36,435 nt of DNA from Chryseobacterium jejuense (GTDB lineage: Bacteria; Bacteroidota; Bacteroidia; Flavobacteriales; Weeksellaceae), in the NCBI RefSeq assembly GCF_900100075.1, contig NZ_FNEG01000011.1, positions 1 through 36,435 on the forward strand, given 5' to 3'. Position numbers and translations under genes: made by a program. Positions 33,828 to 36,435 of this stretch are shown here, piece by piece; position 1 is the stretch's first letter; every line of letters starts with the position of its first letter. The notes under the pieces are model-generated. The model searched no databases. It was not told the origin of the DNA and worked only from the letters and a program-made list of their open reading frames with translations.

Positions 33828-34181
33828 TTAAAATGCTTCTAATAATGATTGTAAAAAAGATTGAGGACCCTTTATATCATAAAAGAATAAATTTATCGAA
33901 ATCCAATATACCTGAAATATTAAAAAAATAATTAAAATGATCATCAAAAATAAAAGCAATAGTTTATTCTTTATTTTTATTATAAAATAATACATTAATG
34001 AAATGGTTAAAGAAGGAATTATTGCCCCAATGAATCCAATTTGTGTAACTATTTTTATAGTATTTTTTAGATCATATTTTTCTAAATAATTTAAAGATAA
34101 AATGTACCAACATGTAATTCCTATTGTTAATATAAGAAATATCAATAAACTAACCATTATAAATTTTCGAATATTTTCCAT
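33828..34181 (-). CDS. Small membrane protein after lipase-like effector, candidate immunity, 117 aa
   Basis: Three hydrophobic helices (about residues 8-28, 45-67 and 71-97), extremely rich in Ile and Leu, plus a short soluble tail (DIKGPQSFLQSLLEAF). No family is recognised. The ATG lies two bases after the stop of the effector gene, so the genes are tightly coupled, as expected for an effector and its immunity protein. The AT content is higher than in its neighbours, consistent with acquired DNA. Alternatively it could be a chaperone or a membrane partner for export. Confidence 0.55.
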   Translation of the reverse strand: MENIRKFIMVSLLIFLILTIGITCWYILSLNYLEKYDLKNTIKIVTQIGFIGAIIPSLTISLMYYFIIKIKNKLLLLFLMIILIIFLIFQVYWISINLFFYDIKGPQSFLQSLLEAF

Positions 34182-34183
34182 AT

Positions 34184-35959
34184 TTATTTCTTTTTTCTAT
34201 ACGTTGGATTTTTTCCTGAACCAAATGAATTTTTTAACCCTTCCTCAACTTTCCCCCACAATTGGGTATGACTTAAGCTATGAGATGCCATAGCTAAATA
34301 TCCTAGTGTACCTGGTCGTTTTGGCATTTCATCCTTAAATGTTATTTCATCTTGTGCTGTAACTAGCCCCGCATAATATTTTTCGACTAAAGAATAATAT
34401 CTTTCTAGATTTCCTCTTAAGGTTTTAAGTTGTTCATCCAAATTGCCTGTTATGATATACTCCGCTTCATTAACATACTTAATAATTGTCTTTAACTCAG
34501 AAGGTTTAATAAACTGGCTAAATAACCTCATCAGCAAATCTTCCAGCTCCCGGGCATATACTGCACCTTGTGCTCCTTTTAAAAAAGCATCAAATTCTTT
34601 TCTCTTATTTCTGGAATTATAGGGATCACTTTCAAAAATAGGTACATCTATAATAGTCAGCGCTTTGGTTTGCTTTTTGGGAGTCCAGGATGTTTCGTCA
34701 ATACTATCAGTGATTCCTTTATTTTCTCCAAATACACCTGCTAATAAACTCAAGAGATAACTATCCTTTGGACTGCTTTTAATGTCAAACAAAATATTTA
34801 AAACCCTCAGCCCCTGTGTCAGATTTAAATTTTGTGCCCATGTTATTTTATCATACCCTTTTGCTATGCCGGCATTGTAATTATTATATACATCATAGGT
34901 CCATCGTAAGAAATTATTTAAAAGGCTAATAAATGAATCTTTTTCTTTTTGCAGGTTAGAATTTTCAATTTTTAGAGAACCAATATATTGGATAAACTCT
35001 TTCGTCATCATATTTATTCCCAAAAAAGCTTTTGCCATTTCTTTCCATGCCGGAACTGCTCTTTTCTTATGGCTATTGGGAAGACCTATCCCCTTAAGAT
35101 AAGTTAAAATAATATCTTTATCTACATCTTTCAATGTTTCAATACCCTTTTTAAATTTATCTACTTGAAATGACTTCAATAAGCCTTCTAAATTGGTCAA
35201 ACTGAAGTCTGCAATCAATTGTTGGGTCAGATCATACTCATTATGAACGTTTATGATCTTACATTCTTTATGTAATTTTCCATGATTCAACTGATGTTTC
35301 TTCTGGAAAAAAGGAGTTGATAAATACGTGATACTTTTAACTTTCCATTCTTTAGGAAATTCTGTAATCTTACGAGGCTTCAAAATACTGGATTTTGCAA
35401 TCATATCTTTACTAGAGATAAGCTCTGTAAACTGATTAATAACATTACCTCCATGTGAATGACCAATGAGATGCAAATGTACCTCCTGATTTTTCCAGCC
35501 AGGATACATTCTTAACAACAGATCAAATAATCTCTCGGAAGCTTTGATTCTTTCCTTGGTATCATTATCACCGGACCAGCTGAAAAAATCCCCTTCGATA
35601 TTTAAATCAATAAATTGAGGTCTAAGTTCCTTGATTCTGTTCCATAAATTATTTAAACTTTCCTTTGTTTCTTGCTTGGTCTTTTCATCAATATATTTCC
35701 AATAGCTTGTATTGGCCTTATGTTTCGTTCCTTCAGTATTTCCAGGGTCTGTAGTTCCGGCGACAAACATAAGAATATCAATAATTCTCCCTTTTCTTTT
35801 AGGAGAATCGTCGGGGTCTCCATATTTTATCCCTTGTTCTACCCCTGTTTCAGTTACAGATTCTCCGGCAGAGGTAATAATGTTTTCCTTGGAATACATA
35901 CTGTGCCCCTCCTGAGATATTTTGGTATAAGTTCCTTTTACAATTCTGGTCCTACTCAT
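34184..35959 (-). CDS. Lipase-like T6SS effector (alpha/beta hydrolase), 591 aa
   Basis: Residues 1-48 form a short repeat-like beta module (KGTYTKISQEGHSMYSKENI, then ITSAGESVTETG) that resembles VgrG tail sequence and may dock on the spike. An alpha/beta hydrolase core follows, with a nucleophile elbow GHSHG (Ser168) in HLHLIGHSHGGNVINQF, and FVAGTTDPGNTEG may contribute the oxyanion region. An Asp in NVHNEYDLTQQL and a His in the C-terminal ASHSLSHTQLW are candidates for the rest of the triad; the His-containing region is also kept in the decayed copy. It has no signal peptide, and the gene begins two bases after the vgrG stop. A phospholipase-type antibacterial effector is likely but substrate and target are unproven. 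Confidence 0.75.
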   Translation of the reverse strand: MSRTRIVKGTYTKISQEGHSMYSKENIITSAGESVTETGVEQGIKYGDPDDSPKRKGRIIDILMFVAGTTDPGNTEGTKHKANTSYWKYIDEKTKQETKESLNNLWNRIKELRPQFIDLNIEGDFFSWSGDNDTKERIKASERLFDLLLRMYPGWKNQEVHLHLIGHSHGGNVINQFTELISSKDMIAKSSILKPRKITEFPKEWKVKSITYLSTPFFQKKHQLNHGKLHKECKIINVHNEYDLTQQLIADFSLTNLEGLLKSFQVDKFKKGIETLKDVDKDIILTYLKGIGLPNSHKKRAVPAWKEMAKAFLGINMMTKEFIQYIGSLKIENSNLQKEKDSFISLLNNFLRWTYDVYNNYNAGIAKGYDKITWAQNLNLTQGLRVLNILFDIKSSPKDSYLLSLLAGVFGENKGITDSIDETSWTPKKQTKALTIIDVPIFESDPYNSRNKRKEFDAFLKGAQGAVYARELEDLLMRLFSQFIKPSELKTIIKYVNEAEYIITGNLDEQLKTLRGNLERYYSLVEKYYAGLVTAQDEITFKDEMPKRPGTLGYLAMASHSLSHTQLWGKVEEGLKNSFGSGKNPTYRKKK

Positions 35960-35961
35960 GG

Positions 35962-36435
35962 CTAGTGGGCTTTCGATTTCTCACCGCTATTGTTTTGTAC
36001 TTCTGTTTGTGCGTGCTTATGAACAAATTTTCCGGATTGGATATTCATATCTTTTTCACTCACTTCATTTCGCTCTTTCTTGGTTTCACTATGTACATCA
36101 CCTTCGATAATCTCTGTCAGTTGTCCCGTGATAAATGTACTTGCATTTCCAATTACAGAGGTCATTTTCATAGCTCCTACACTCTCTGTATTGTTCAGAC
36201 CTATACTGTCAGATTTATTCATACCCACCGTAGTAGTCATGTTTTCGCCTACATTGATGTTCATATTTTTACAGTTAAGCGTCATCGTTTCAGGGGCAGT
36301 GATATTGATATTGCTGCCGGTAGTATCAAGATGGATTTCATTACCACTCTTATCTGTGATGATAATGCTTTCATCTTCAGTGAAAACAATTCTATGTCCG
36401 CTTCTCGTTTGGATTGATTTTACACGGTTGTCTGC
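35962..36435 (-). CDS. tssI: VgrG (TssI) C-terminal end, cut by window edge
   Basis: The last 157 codons of a second VgrG; the start lies beyond the right edge. RVKSIQTRSGHRIVFTEDES and ITDKSGNEIHLDTTGSNINI are typical of the post-OB segment, followed by beta-helix repeats (MNINVGENMTTTVG, DSIGLNNTESVG) that would form the spike shaft. The final 45 residues (GDVHSETKKERNEVSEKDMN to GEKSKAH) are polar and unlike the end of the other VgrG, so they may be the docking site for the lipase-like effector encoded two bases downstream. An ATG at 36285 lies inside the gene and is not the start. Confidence 0.85.
   Translation of the reverse strand, partial: ADNRVKSIQTRSGHRIVFTEDESIIITDKSGNEIHLDTTGSNINITAPETMTLNCKNMNINVGENMTTTVGMNKSDSIGLNNTESVGAMKMTSVIGNASTFITGQLTEIIEGDVHSETKKERNEVSEKDMNIQSGKFVHKHAQTEVQNNSGEKSKAH

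Overview
The window looks like chromosomal DNA of a flavobacterium close to Chryseobacterium (Bacteroidota, Weeksellaceae). The evidence is the low G+C content, promoter boxes of the Bacteroidota form TAnnTTTG, the lack of strong Shine-Dalgarno sites, an S46 dipeptidyl peptidase, and a Bacteroidota-type (T6SS-iii) type VI secretion gene set. The genus is inferred from gene content and style, not from a marker gene. No rRNA, tRNA, CRISPR array or insertion sequence was seen.

Layout. 1-1130 is an intergenic region rich in dispersed hairpins and heptanucleotide repeats. 1168-15178 is mostly housekeeping: an M16 zinc peptidase; a GNAT acyltransferase and polysaccharide deacetylase pair with a 4-base overlap; a DPP11-type S46 peptidase; an NlpE-like lipoprotein; an MgtC/SapB membrane protein; a plus-strand group with an orphan Imm22-like immunity gene, a membrane protein, a small conserved protein and a PP2C-like phosphatase; and DNA polymerase I. 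From 15481 to the right edge every gene is on the minus strand, and most belong to or accompany the type VI secretion system (T6SS).

T6SS section, read in transcription order (right to left). The 3' end of a VgrG (tssI) is followed by a GxSxG lipase-like effector, a small membrane protein and a secreted protein. Next comes a decayed second copy of the effector's C-terminus, again followed by a small membrane protein and a secreted protein. After these come a lipoprotein, a membrane protein, ClpV (tssH) and a lytic transglycosylase. Then comes a tube gene tssD (Hcp), a complete VgrG, a LysM protein, a membrane protein and a PAAR-like spike/effector candidate. A broken gene, a TPR-like protein and three membrane proteins follow, then a second tssD encoding exactly the same protein and a small secreted protein. 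The sheath, baseplate and membrane-complex genes (tssB, C, E, F, G, K and others) are not here.

How they work together (inference from family knowledge). TssD forms the tube. VgrG with its PAAR-like tip forms the spike. Effectors ride on a particular VgrG. ClpV recycles the sheath, and the transglycosylase may open peptidoglycan. Small membrane or secreted genes beside the effectors are candidate immunity or accessory proteins.

Most notable observations: (1) both tssD genes carry the same paired 17-base direct repeats with 21-base periodicity, at exactly the same distance from a TAnnTTTG box and from the start codon, a candidate operator for a T6SS activator; (2) a tandem effector-immunity cassette in which the distal effector survives only as a twice-frameshifted C-terminal remnant.
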